A DNA stretch of 64,000 bases, taken from the NCBI RefSeq assembly GCF_024171995.1, contig NZ_JAMTCT010000004.1, forward strand, positions 124,001-188,000. The letters run 5' to 3'. Shown here piece by piece: positions 26,526 through 34,556 of the stretch. The DNA comes from Promicromonospora umidemergens (GTDB lineage Bacteria > Actinomycetota > Actinomycetes > Actinomycetales > Cellulomonadaceae). The notes below the pieces were generated by a model that saw only the letters and a program-made list of their open reading frames with translations, was not told where the DNA came from and did no database searches. The translations under genes and the position numbers were made by a program. Each line of letters starts with the position of its first letter. Position 1 is the stretch's first letter.

Positions 26526-27128
26526 TTACCGCCCCGTCACCGGGTTTGTGCGCGCCGACCCACCGGGCCCCGCGCCCTGCTCTCGTGCCGCTCGGAGGAG
26601 GCCTTCCAGGCGCCCGACGGCGGAGCCGAGGCTGTCGTTGGTCAGCCGGAGCACGCCCGACCGCGAGGCCACCTCGCGCAGGCCTGCCGCGTAGTCGGCG
26701 AGCGCCGCCGGTCCGAGGCCGCGGCGGTGGGGTGCGTCGTCCGCGGCCAGCCGGCCCGCCACCAGGTCCTCCGGCGTCTGCACCACGACGTGGACGAACC
26801 GTGCGCCCGCCGTCGCGGCGGCGTCCGCGAAGCGCGGCACCTGGTCGGCCCGCGCCACGAGCTGCGGCACGACGACGTCGCGCCCACCCCGCAGGTGCTC
26901 GACCGCCATGGCGAGCCCGAGCGCCCGCGCCGGCTCCGCCGTGTCCGGCGCGGCGCCGCTGATCAGCGATCGGACCACGTCGATGTCGAGGTTCAGCGTG
27001 CCGGGGAGCCGGGCCGACCAGGCCGCGGCGATCGTGGACTTTCCCGCCCCCGGCAGCCCGTTGAGCAGGACCAGCCGCGGCTCGGGCGGCCGCTCGGCGC
27101 CCCCGGGCGTGGCACGCCCCCGCGTCAC
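26526..27128 (-). CDS. P-loop kinase/ATPase (AAA_33 type)
   Basis: 200-residue P-loop protein with Walker A LLNGLPGAGKSTIA near residue 20, a DVV segment near 48 (LDIDVVRSLI), and the lid-like region ARADQVPRFADAAATAGARFVHVVVQ. The overall layout is that of AAA_33 small-molecule or RNA kinases (zeta-toxin/PNK-like fold). The GTG start overlaps the stop of the RraA-like gene (GTGA), so the two are co-translated. The downstream gene dapA is 17 bp away but probably has its own promoter. No antitoxin-like gene is adjacent. The substrate cannot be read. Confidence 0.75.
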   Translation of the reverse strand: MTRGRATPGGAERPPEPRLVLLNGLPGAGKSTIAAAWSARLPGTLNLDIDVVRSLISGAAPDTAEPARALGLAMAVEHLRGGRDVVVPQLVARADQVPRFADAAATAGARFVHVVVQTPEDLVAGRLAADDAPHRRGLGPAALADYAAGLREVASRSGVLRLTNDSLGSAVGRLEGLLRAAREQGAGPGGSARTNPVTGR

Positions 27129-27589
27129 CGTTCGACCAGCACGCCGTCCTCGTCCGCGTACACCATGGCGCCTGGCCGGAACACGACGCCGCCGATCTCC
27201 ACGGCCTCGTCCACGACACCTGCGCCCGTCTTCGACGACTTGCGCGGGTTGGTGCCGAGCGCCTTCACGCCGAGCCGCAGCCCGCCGATCGCCGCCGAGT
27301 CGCGGATCGCGCCGTGGATGATCGCGCCGGCCCAGCCGTTCTCGGCCGCCGCGGCCGCGATGAGGTCGCCCATCAGCGCGGTACGGAGCGAGCCGCCGCC
27401 GTCGACCACCAGGACCGCTCCAGCGCCCGGGGTCCGGGTCAGCGCCTTGACCAGGCCGTTGTCCTCGTGGCACCGCACCGTGCGCACCGGGCCGGAGAAC
27501 GCACGGACCCCACCGAAGTCGCGCAGCTGCACGGCGAGCGAGGCCAGCGCCTCACCGTGCTCGTCGTACAGGTCGGCCGTCGCGGTCAT
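27125..27589 (-). CDS. RraA-like protein
   Basis: 154-residue RraA/MenG-fold protein. Family motifs are VLVVDGGGSLRTALMGDLIAA near residue 59 and the GAIIHGAIRDSAAI loop near 87 with the conserved Arg-Asp. The fold is shared by regulators of RNase E and by class II pyruvate aldolases (HMG/CHA aldolase). In an actinobacterium either RNase regulation or an aldolase activity is possible. ATG at 27589 has GAGAGG upstream; the frame runs on 136 codons upstream without support. It is coupled (GTGA) to the P-loop kinase gene downstream. Confidence 0.82.
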   Translation of the reverse strand: MTATADLYDEHGEALASLAVQLRDFGGVRAFSGPVRTVRCHEDNGLVKALTRTPGAGAVLVVDGGGSLRTALMGDLIAAAAAENGWAGAIIHGAIRDSAAIGGLRLGVKALGTNPRKSSKTGAGVVDEAVEIGGVVFRPGAMVYADEDGVLVER

Positions 27590-27671
27590 CGTGATCCTCT
27601 CGTGGGTGGGCGTGCGCCAGCACGATACCCGGCGGCTCGCCGGTGCCCGGGGCACGGCTTGCGCGGGCATG

Positions 27672-27677
27672 GATACT
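27672..27677 (+). promoter_or_regulatory. Possible -10 of the aldehyde dehydrogenase (GATACT, 6 nt to ATG)
   Basis: Same 6-nt spacing as the TANNNT leaderless starts, with a G in the first position. Confidence 0.4.
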
Positions 27678-27683
27678 CGGAAC

Positions 27684-29156
27684 ATGACGGCGAAGACGCT
27701 CTCCCCCGCGCTCGTGGCGCACCTGCCCACCGGCCTCCTCGTCGGCGGGCACTGGGGCCCCGCCGCGGGCGGCGCGACGTTCGAGGTCACCGACCCGGCG
27801 ACCGCCGAGCCCATCTTCGACGTCTCCGACGCCACCCCTGCCGACGCCCTCCGGGCCCTCGACGCCGCGCACGCCGCCGCCCCCGCCTGGCGCGCCGTGC
27901 CGCCCCGCGAACGTTCCGACCTGCTGCGTGCCGTCTTCGACCGGCTCGTCGCGCGCGCCGACGACATCGCGGCGCTCATCACCGCCGAGGCGGGCAAGCC
28001 GCTGGCCGAGGCGCGCGCAGAGGTCGTCTACGGTGCCGAGTTCCTGCGCTGGTTCGCCGAGCAGGCGGTGCGCGCGGACGGCCTGGTGCGCACGGCGCCG
28101 TCGGGCACCAACAAGCAGTACGTGAGCCGCCGGCCGGTCGGACCGACCCTGCTGATCACCCCCTGGAACTTCCCGATCGCCATGGCGACCCGCAAGATCG
28201 CCCCTGCGCTCGCCGCCGGGTGCACGGTGGTGATCAAGCCGGCCGAGCTCACCCCGATGACCACCCTCCTGGTCGCGGAGATCATCCGCTCCGAGGCGGA
28301 GGCGCGCGGCCTGCCGACGGGCATCGTCAACGTGGTCCCGACCACGCAGGCGGGCCCCGTCACCGAGCCGCTGTTCGAGGACCCCCGGCTGCGCAAGGTC
28401 TCGTTCACCGGCTCCACGCGGGTGGGCTCCCTGCTGCTCGAACAGGCCGCGAAGAACGTGCTGCGCAGCTCGATGGAGCTGGGCGGCAACGCACCGTTCG
28501 TCGTCTTCGAGGACGCCGACCTCGACGCCGCCGTCCAAGGCGCTCTGATCGCGAAGCTGCGCAACTCCGGCCAGTCGTGCGTGGCCGCCAACCGCTTCCT
28601 GGTGCACGACGCCGTCGCGCACACCTTCGCGGAGAAGCTGGCCGCGGCCGTCGGCGCCAAGGTGACCGGACCGGGCACCCAGCCGGGTGCCGAGGTCGGA
28701 CCCCTCATCAACGAGTCGGCGGTGGAGAAGGTGACGGGGCTGGTGGACGACGCCGTCGCCCACGGCGCCCAGGTCCTCACCGGCGGCGGTCGGCTCGACC
28801 GCCCGGGCCACTTCTTCGAGCCGACCGTGCTCACCGGCATCAGCCCCGACGCGCGGATCGTGACGGAGGAGATCTTCGGGCCGGTCGCCCCGATCGTCGC
28901 CTTCGGGTCCGACGACGAGGCCTACGAGATGGCCAACGGCACCCCGTTCGGTCTGGCGGCGTACGCGTACACGACGTCGCTGGACCGTGCCCGCCGCGCC
29001 ATGGACGACATCGAGGCCGGGATGATCGGCATCAACCGCGGGCTGGTGTCCGACGCGAGCGCGCCGTTCGGCGGCGTCAAGGCGTCCGGCCTGGGCCGCG
29101 AGGGCGGGGAGGCAGGCATGGAGGAGTACCAGGAGACGGTGTACGTCGCGTTGTGA
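27684..29156 (+). CDS. NAD(P)-dependent aldehyde dehydrogenase, succinate-semialdehyde type
   Basis: 490 residues, full-length ALDH. Rossmann region TPWNFPIAMATRKIAPALAAG near residue 158, FTGSTRVG near 240, catalytic Glu in MELGGNAPF near 264, catalytic Cys in GQSCVAANR near 298, and EEIFGPVAPI near 393. The NSGQSCVAANR signature and PSGTNKQYVSRRPVGP segment fit the GabD-like succinate-semialdehyde dehydrogenase group. No GABA aminotransferase is adjacent, so the physiological aldehyde is unsure. ATG at 27684 is chosen from the GATACT spacing; ATG at 27669 is an alternative. It is divergent from the RraA-like gene. Confidence 0.9.
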   Translation: MTAKTLSPALVAHLPTGLLVGGHWGPAAGGATFEVTDPATAEPIFDVSDATPADALRALDAAHAAAPAWRAVPPRERSDLLRAVFDRLVARADDIAALITAEAGKPLAEARAEVVYGAEFLRWFAEQAVRADGLVRTAPSGTNKQYVSRRPVGPTLLITPWNFPIAMATRKIAPALAAGCTVVIKPAELTPMTTLLVAEIIRSEAEARGLPTGIVNVVPTTQAGPVTEPLFEDPRLRKVSFTGSTRVGSLLLEQAAKNVLRSSMELGGNAPFVVFEDADLDAAVQGALIAKLRNSGQSCVAANRFLVHDAVAHTFAEKLAAAVGAKVTGPGTQPGAEVGPLINESAVEKVTGLVDDAVAHGAQVLTGGGRLDRPGHFFEPTVLTGISPDARIVTEEIFGPVAPIVAFGSDDEAYEMANGTPFGLAAYAYTTSLDRARRAMDDIEAGMIGINRGLVSDASAPFGGVKASGLGREGGEAGMEEYQETVYVAL

Positions 29157-29204
29157 GCCCCGTCCGGACGGCGGCCGCCGCACCGGACCCGCCCCGCGAC
29201 GACG

Positions 29205-29210
29205 TAGCCT
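29205..29210 (+). promoter_or_regulatory. Likely -10 of azlC (TAGCCT, 6 nt to GTG)
   Basis: TANNNT exactly 6 nt before the GTG start; no RBS. Confidence 0.55.
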
Positions 29211-29216
29211 CACGAC

Positions 29217-29936
29217 GTGAACGTCCTGTCCAGCAACCCGGCCGCGCGCGCCGCCGTCCGCCAGGGTGTGAGCGTCTCGGTGGCGACGGGCCTGTACGGC
29301 ATCTCCTTCGGCGCGCTGTCGGTGGCCGCAGGTGTCGGCCTTGGCCCGACCATGGCCCTGAGCCTGCTCATGTTCTCCGGCGGGTCGCAGTTCGCGCTCG
29401 TCGGCGTCATCGGCGCGGCGGGCACTCCCGTCGCCGCTGTCGCCACCGCCGCCCTGCTCGGCCTGCGCAACACCCTGTACGGCGCAGTGGTCTCGCCGCT
29501 GCTCCAGGTACGCGGCTGGCGCCGCCTCGCCGCCGCCCACCTCACCATCGACGAGTCGACGGCGGTCGCCGTCGCCCAGCCCGGACCGGCCGCGTCCCGG
29601 ATCGGTTTCTGGGTCACGGGCATCGGCGTCTTCGTGCTCTGGAACGCGTTCGTGCTCCTCGGTGCGCTCGCCGGTGACGCGCTCGGCGACCCGCGCGCGT
29701 GGGGGCTCGACGCCGCCGCGGCCGCCGCGTTCCTCGCCCTCGTGTGGCCACGGCTCGCGCCGCGCAGCGCCCAGCTCGTGGCCGGGCTCGCCGTCGTGGC
29801 CACGACCGCGCTGATCCCCTTCGTACCGCCGGGCATCCCGGTGCTCGCCGCGGCCGCTGTCGCCGTCGTCGTCGGGCTGGTCACGCCGACCGCCCCTGGC
29901 ACCGTCGTGGAGCCCGAGAAGGAGTCCGTCCCATGA
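29217..29936 (+). CDS. azlC: AzlC family branched-chain amino acid exporter, large subunit
   Basis: 239-residue membrane protein of the LIV-E/AzlC family that exports branched-chain amino acids together with AzlD. Characteristic segments are VSVSVATGLYGISFGALSVAAGVGL (helix 1), LMFSGGSQFALVGVIGAAG, and LLGLRNTLYGAVVSPLL with the family Arg-Asn. The protein has about seven hydrophobic segments. The start is GTG and appears leaderless. Its stop overlaps azlD by ATGA, the usual paired arrangement. Confidence 0.9.
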   Translation: MNVLSSNPAARAAVRQGVSVSVATGLYGISFGALSVAAGVGLGPTMALSLLMFSGGSQFALVGVIGAAGTPVAAVATAALLGLRNTLYGAVVSPLLQVRGWRRLAAAHLTIDESTAVAVAQPGPAASRIGFWVTGIGVFVLWNAFVLLGALAGDALGDPRAWGLDAAAAAAFLALVWPRLAPRSAQLVAGLAVVATTALIPFVPPGIPVLAAAAVAVVVGLVTPTAPGTVVEPEKESVP

Positions 29937-30253
29937 CCACCACAGCACTCTGGGCCACCGTGCTCGTCGCGTCACTGGCCTGCTACGCCCTCAAGCTCGG
30001 CGGGCACCTGATCCCCCGCACCTGGCTCGCCTCCGAACGCGTCTCGCGGGCCACCACCCTCGTGACCGTGGCGCTCCTCGTCTCCCTCGTGGTGGTCCAG
30101 GGCTTCGCCGACGGGAGCGCCCTGACCGTGGACGCGCGCGTCCCCGCGCTCGTGGTGGCCGCGCTGGCACTCGCCCTGCGCGCACCGTTCATCCTCGTGG
30201 TGGTGCTCGCCGCCGCCACGGCGGCCGGCCTGCGCGCGCTCGGCTGGGGCTGA
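29933..30253 (+). CDS. azlD: AzlD family branched-chain amino acid exporter, small subunit
   Basis: 106 residues and four hydrophobic helices, with the family Tyr-Ala-Leu-Lys segment (CYALKLGGHLIPR) near residue 18 and VVAALALALRAPFILVVVLA near 80. It starts inside the azlC stop (ATGA), so the two subunits are made at matched levels. Confidence 0.88.
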   Translation: MTTTALWATVLVASLACYALKLGGHLIPRTWLASERVSRATTLVTVALLVSLVVVQGFADGSALTVDARVPALVVAALALALRAPFILVVVLAAATAAGLRALGWG

Positions 30254-30277
30254 CCGACCGGACGGCGGCACCAGCAG

Positions 30278-30283
30278 TAGGGT
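30278..30283 (+). promoter_or_regulatory. Likely -10 of the GNAT gene (TAGGGT, 6 nt to GTG)
   Basis: TANNNT exactly 6 nt before the GTG; it separates the GNAT gene from the azlCD operon 25 bp upstream. Confidence 0.55.
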
Positions 30284-30289
30284 GACCGG

Positions 30290-30793
30290 GTGGCCCTGTT
30301 TCGTGAGACTGCCGACGTATCCGTCCGCCCCGCCGTCGCCGGTGACGAGAACGCCGTGACCGAGGTACAGGTGGCCGCCTGGCGTGCCACCGGGGTACTG
30401 GGCGAGGGGGTGATCGCCGCGCTCGACGTCCCGGCCATGCGTGCGCGCTGGTCGTCGGCGATCAGCTCGCCGCCCGGTCCCGGCTTCGCGGTCCTCGTGG
30501 CGCTCGACGGCCCGGACGTCGTGGGGTTCGCCGCCGTCTCCCCCGGCCAGGTGCTGTCGCTCGAGGTGCTGCCCGGGTCGCAGCGCGCCGGGCACGGCTC
30601 CCGCCTCCTGGCGGCCGCCGTCGACCGCCTCCGCGCGGACGGCTCCGAGACCGTGACCACGTGGTCGCTCGTTGACGACGCAGCGCGTGCCGCCTTCCTC
30701 GAAGCGAGCGGCCTCGGCGAGGACGGCCGGAGCCGTACGCTCGCGACGGGCGTCCGCGAGGTCGTCGAACACCGCTGGTCCGCCCAGGTCTGA
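30290..30793 (+). CDS. GNAT family N-acetyltransferase
   Basis: 167 residues with the GNAT fold: N-terminal VSVRPAVAGDENAVTEVQVAAWRATG, beta-4 FAVLVALDGPDVVGFAAVSPG, and the acetyl-CoA loop LEVLPGSQRAGHGSRLLAAAVDRL near residue 84 with the QRAGHGS version of Q/R-x-x-G-x-G/A. The acceptor substrate is not predictable. The GTG start appears leaderless. Confidence 0.85.
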   Translation: MALFRETADVSVRPAVAGDENAVTEVQVAAWRATGVLGEGVIAALDVPAMRARWSSAISSPPGPGFAVLVALDGPDVVGFAAVSPGQVLSLEVLPGSQRAGHGSRLLAAAVDRLRADGSETVTTWSLVDDAARAAFLEASGLGEDGRSRTLATGVREVVEHRWSAQV

Positions 30794-30893
30794 CGTCGGC
30801 ACGGCACGGCCCTGCCGCCACGTGCGCACAGCGAACCGAAGGTTTCACGTCCGCGTGACAGTCCCGTGACACGGCCTTGCGACCATCAGCACC

Positions 30894-31358
30894 ATGGGAA
30901 TACGCACGGAGTACTTCGCCGCACCTACCGATGAGGTGGCGGCGACGGCGCTCCACACGTCCGGTGGGCCGGCCGAGCCCGACCAGAGCACGGGACTACC
31001 GCCCTTCGACGCCGTGGCGGTGCCGTGGATGGACCCGTTCGTCACGCTCGGCGGGCTCGCGGGCGTGCTGTCCGGGCGACCGTACGGCGAGGTCACGGCC
31101 CACCCACGGCACGGGGCGCTCGTCGGCAACGGGGGCGACGAGGGCCCGTGGATAGTGACCGTCTCGCAGACCCTCACTGACGACCTCGCCTCCGCAGGCC
31201 CTGCCCGCCTGGCCGAGGCCGCACGGGTGTGGTCCACCACCGCGACGCCGCCAGTCCCACGGCAGCGCCTCGCCGCGCTGCTGCCGCTCGCGGCGCTCGC
31301 CGCGCGTGCGGCCGACCTGGGGCACGGGCTGTACTGCTGGACGAGCCTCACCGACTGA
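30894..31358 (+). CDS. Hypothetical protein, unknown family
   Basis: 154-residue soluble protein beginning MGIRTEYFAAPTDEVAATAL and with a central WMDPFVTLGGLAGVLSGRPY segment, the C terminus being GHGLYCWTSLTD. No signal peptide, membrane helix or enzyme motif is visible. Codon use is typical of a real gene and the conserved-looking start resembles hypothetical proteins of other actinobacteria, but I cannot name a family. ATG without clear RBS; GACCAT lies 7 nt upstream. Confidence 0.65.
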   Translation: MGIRTEYFAAPTDEVAATALHTSGGPAEPDQSTGLPPFDAVAVPWMDPFVTLGGLAGVLSGRPYGEVTAHPRHGALVGNGGDEGPWIVTVSQTLTDDLASAGPARLAEAARVWSTTATPPVPRQRLAALLPLAALAARAADLGHGLYCWTSLTD

Positions 31359-31432
31359 TGGCTCGCCGTGCGGCCGACAAGCACCGGCCGAGGTAGCACG
31401 GCCGGGGGTCACGGAGGTGCTTCACTTGCCCG

Positions 31433-32731
31433 GTGAACCGCACCCGCAACCCGCTCTGGCGGACCTTCGTCGAGCTCCGCGGTAACCCTCGCGCCTGCGT
31501 GCGGACCGAGCCCCTGTGGGGGCTGTCCATGGCCCTGGTGCTGCCCTACGCGTCGGTCTTCATGCTGGCGCTGGGCCTGCACGACCAGCAGATCGGGTTC
31601 CTGGCGACCGTCGCGATGCTCTCCCAGGTCGTCTTCGGGCTGGCCGGCGGCATCATCACCGACCGGCTCGGCCGGCGCGCCACGACGGCGTGGTTCGACG
31701 TGATCGCCTGGGTGATCCCGTGCTTGCTGTGGGCGTTCGCGGAGAACTTCTGGTTCTTCCTCGCGGCGTCGCTCGTGAACGGCGCCCTGCAGGTCACGCA
31801 GAACTCGTGGGACTGCCTCATGGTCGAGGACGCCGAGCGGGGCCAGCTCACCCGGATCTACTCGCTGGTCAAGGTCGCGGCCGACTGCTCAGCCCTGTTC
31901 GCGCCGCTGGCCGCCGTCCTGGTCGCCCAGCTCGGGCTGGAGCCCGCTGTCCGCATCCTGTACATCAACGCGGCGGTCGTGATGACCGCGAAGATCGTCT
32001 GGCTCTACCTGTGGTCGAGAGAGACCCGGCAGGGCCGCGTCCGCATGGCCGCCACCCGCGGGCAGAGCGTGTGGCGCCTGCTGGCCGGTTACCGCGGCGC
32101 GCTCGGGCTGCTGCTGCGCTCGCGCGGTTCGCTCCTCGCACTGGCCGTCGCCGCGCTGACCGCAGCGGTCACGCTCGTCAACGCCACGTTCTGGCAGGTG
32201 GTGGCCAGCCAGCACCTGCACGTGCCGGACGCGCTGCTGCCCTTCTTCCCGATGGTCCGCTCGGTGCTGTCGGTGATCTTCTTCTTCACGCTCATCCCGC
32301 TCCTGACCACCGCCGTCGACCTCAGGCGCGCCACCTTGTAAGGGTTCGGGGTCCACCTCGCCGGGCAGGTCGTGCTGGTCGCCATCCCTGCGTCCGACGG
32401 CGCAGCGACGGTGTCCACGTACGCGTTCCTCGGCCTGTGCCTGCTGCTGGACAGCTTCGGTGCGGGCATGCTGTTCATGCTCTCGGAGTCGCTCGTCGCG
32501 CTGCACGTGGACCAGGCCGAACGCTCGCGCGTGATGGCGCTCCAGCGCACGTGCATCATGCTGGCCGCGGCGCCGTTCGGCTGGATCTCCGGCTGGCTGT
32601 CCGGGATCGACCGCACCTATCCGTTCATGCTCACGGCGGCGCTGCTCGTCGTCGGGCTCGTGCTGGTGACGGCGCGCTGGGTGCCGACGCACCCGGACGC
32701 GGAGGCCGTCCTGACGTCCGAACCCGCCTGA
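31433..32731 (+). pseudogene. MFS transporter gene interrupted by an in-frame TAA
   Basis: A continuous major-facilitator frame of 433 codons with an internal TAA at 32339-32341. The first 302 residues carry about seven or eight helices, including GFLATVAMLSQVVFGLAGG and the loop 2-3 motif DRLGRRATTAW. After the stop the same frame resumes at once with GFGVHLAGQVVLVAIPA and continues through VMALQRTCIMLAAAPFGW to a natural TGA. No indel is needed to join the halves, so this is a nonsense mutation, a base-call error, or (unlikely) readthrough. TAA is otherwise a rare triplet in this base composition. The start GTG has a distant GGAGG. It lies next to another decaying locus. Confidence 0.8.
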
Positions 32732-32751
32732 CGCGGGGGCCCGCCCTCGGC

Positions 32752-34422
32752 TCACAGCGGCGACGTGCCGACGAGCTCCCTGGTCGTGACCGCGCCCGCG
32801 GTGGGCCGGTCGGAGACCGAACGGCTCAGGACCGTCCCGGAGCCGCCCGGCCACGGCATCGCCTCGGCACTGATCGACACGAAGCTGACCCAGGCCGCCG
32901 AGGGCGGCGCCAGCACGACAGCGCTCACGGTCTGGAAGTGGCGCGCGGACGGGACCGGGCTGTACGAGAAGCTCGGCTCCACCGTCGTCGGCCCCTGGGA
33001 CGAGCGAGACGGGCTCGTGCGCACGGAGCGCGCTGTGCGGACCTTGGTGCGGACCTTGGTGCGGACCTTGGTGCGGACCGCGCCCGCCACGATCGTGGCG
33101 AGCACGACCAGCCCGCCGGCGACGAGGGCGGCCCGCACGCCGATCAGCTCCATGAGCAGACCAAGGAGCGGCGGGCCGGCCAGCCCCCACGCGGTGCTCG
33201 CGGTCCGCCATACGCCCAGCACCCGGCCACGCATGGCGGCCGGCGGGTCGGTCTGCAGCACCGTCGCCCCGGCGGTGTCCGAGAGGGACTCCACCACGGC
33301 CATGGGCGCCACGACCACCAGCAGCAGGGCGAACGTCGGCGACAACCCGGCGAGCACCTGCAGCAGGGCCCCGCTCGCGGCGAGGACCGCCACGATCCGC
33401 ACCGACGGCTTGCGCAGCCGGCCCGCGAAGAACGCCCCGACGATGCCGCCGACGGCCAGCACGGCGGCGACGGTCGCGAAGTCCTGCGTGGTCCCGGCGA
33501 GCGCGCCCGTGACGAGCACGGCGAGCGTGAGCGAGTAGTTGCGTCCGAAGATCGCGCTCACGGCCGTGACCGCCAGCAGGGCGACCAGGCGCGGACGGCT
33601 CAGGAAGTACCTGATGCCGTCGAGCGGGCTCGATCGAGGTTCGGCCGGTGCGCGATCGGCCGGGGCGGGATCGGCCGGGGCTGCCGCGGGGATGGGCACC
33701 ACCGAGCCGGCCGGTGGCACCGGCTCCACCGGCAGCGTTTCCCCGAGGCGCCGTGAGTGCAGCCGCAGGAACGGCACCAGCGCGGCGACCGCCAGGAACG
33801 AGACACCGTTGATGAGGTACGCGGCGGCCGGTCCGGTGAACGCGAGCAGGCCACCGGCGACGCCGACGCCGGCCAGCCGGCCCACGCTGTTCGTCACGGA
33901 GCCCAGCCCGATGGCGGAGGGCACGTCGTCGGGCGTGACCAGGTCGTTGCCGAGGAGCGAGGTCGCTGGGCCGTCCACAGCGGCCACCAGGCCGGTGACT
34001 GCCGAGAGAGCCAGGAGCAGCGGCAGGTTGAGCACGTCGAGGCCGACGAGCAGGGCCGTCGTGAGGGCGACGACGCCGAGCGCCGCCTGGCTCACGGCGA
34101 CCACCACCTTGCGGGGCCACCGGTCCACGACCGCGCCACCGGCGACGCCGAAGAGCAGGCCCGGCGCCGCCTGGACGGCCAGCGAGAGCCCTGTCGCGGC
34201 AGGCGAGCCCGTGATCTGCAGGACGAGAAGATTCTGGACGGTCATCTGCATCCACGTGCCGGCGCTCGAGACGAGGTTGGCACCGGTCCAGAGCCGCATC
34301 GCCGGATGGCGCAGCGCACGCCACGGCGAACGGCGGGAGGCAGGGTCGGTTTGTACGGGCTTCACACGCAGCGCGCGGAGCCGCGCGCCGAAAAAGGCAG
34401 GGAGGAGCACAGGAACTTTCAC
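32752..34422 (-). CDS. MFS transporter (EntS/TmrA-like) with an anomalous C-terminal tail
   Basis: 556 residues. Residues 30-445 form a 12-helix MFS transporter of the multidrug/siderophore-export type: MRLWTGANLVSSAGTWMQ, the loop motif DRWPRKVVVAVSQ, and DPPAAMRGRVLGVWRTAS. A long Pro/Ala linker follows helix 6. After helix 12 (IVAGAV) the reading frame continues for about 109 residues of Arg/Ser/Val/Pro-rich sequence that is antisense to a degenerate acetyltransferase fragment, and contains a 12-bp tandem repeat. The tail is probably not a natural domain; the original stop was likely lost or replaced. The GTG start at 34422 has no clear RBS and an internal GTG is possible. Confidence 0.8.
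   Translation of the reverse strand: MKVPVLLPAFFGARLRALRVKPVQTDPASRRSPWRALRHPAMRLWTGANLVSSAGTWMQMTVQNLLVLQITGSPAATGLSLAVQAAPGLLFGVAGGAVVDRWPRKVVVAVSQAALGVVALTTALLVGLDVLNLPLLLALSAVTGLVAAVDGPATSLLGNDLVTPDDVPSAIGLGSVTNSVGRLAGVGVAGGLLAFTGPAAAYLINGVSFLAVAALVPFLRLHSRRLGETLPVEPVPPAGSVVPIPAAAPADPAPADRAPAEPRSSPLDGIRYFLSRPRLVALLAVTAVSAIFGRNYSLTLAVLVTGALAGTTQDFATVAAVLAVGGIVGAFFAGRLRKPSVRIVAVLAASGALLQVLAGLSPTFALLLVVVAPMAVVESLSDTAGATVLQTDPPAAMRGRVLGVWRTASTAWGLAGPPLLGLLMELIGVRAALVAGGLVVLATIVAGAVRTKVRTKVRTKVRTARSVRTSPSRSSQGPTTVEPSFSYSPVPSARHFQTVSAVVLAPPSAAWVSFVSISAEAMPWPGGSGTVLSRSVSDRPTAGAVTTRELVGTSPL
32765..33010 (+). pseudogene. Remnant of a GNAT acetyltransferase C terminus
   Basis: The plus strand encodes GHGIASALI (acetyl-CoA loop-like), then ASTTALTVWKWRADGTGLYEKLG and STVVGPWDE, which reads like the last half of a GNAT (SVWKWN..A..LYERLGF..VGPW in intact proteins). 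No N-terminal half is present; it starts 33 bp after the MFS pseudogene stop and lies antisense within the tail of the next transporter gene. The fragment has lost its start and runs into a tandem repeat. Confidence 0.55.
33035..33079. repeat. 12-bp tandem repeat, 3.75 copies
   Basis: Unit GTGCGGACCTTG repeated three times plus a partial fourth GTGCGGACC. On the minus strand it encodes the RTKV repeats in the tail of the MFS transporter. It marks the junction between the transporter core and the acetyltransferase remnant. Confidence 0.9.
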
Positions 34423-34556
34423 GTCAGGGGGACGCCGCGGGCAAGTACCGCCGATCGCAGCGGCGACAATTCAAACAACCGGCTCCGGGTGCGCTCTACC
34501 CCCAGCGGCTGATCGTGACCAAGGTCGCAGGTGACGGCCCTCTCGGGGCGTCGGCG

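Noticed and set aside
26526-27128. Zeta-type toxin of a toxin-antitoxin pair
   Set aside because: The P-loop and fold pattern fit, but the coupled gene is an RraA-like protein, not an antitoxin.
33035-33079. CRISPR-like or regulatory repeat
   Set aside because: The units are contiguous, 12 bp long, without spacers and in frame; simple tandem slippage.
31516-33756. Long plus-strand frame crossing the MFS pseudogene and the next transporter
   Set aside because: Its product is Arg/Ala/Pro-rich nonsense typical of shadow frames; the MFS frame next to it explains the region.
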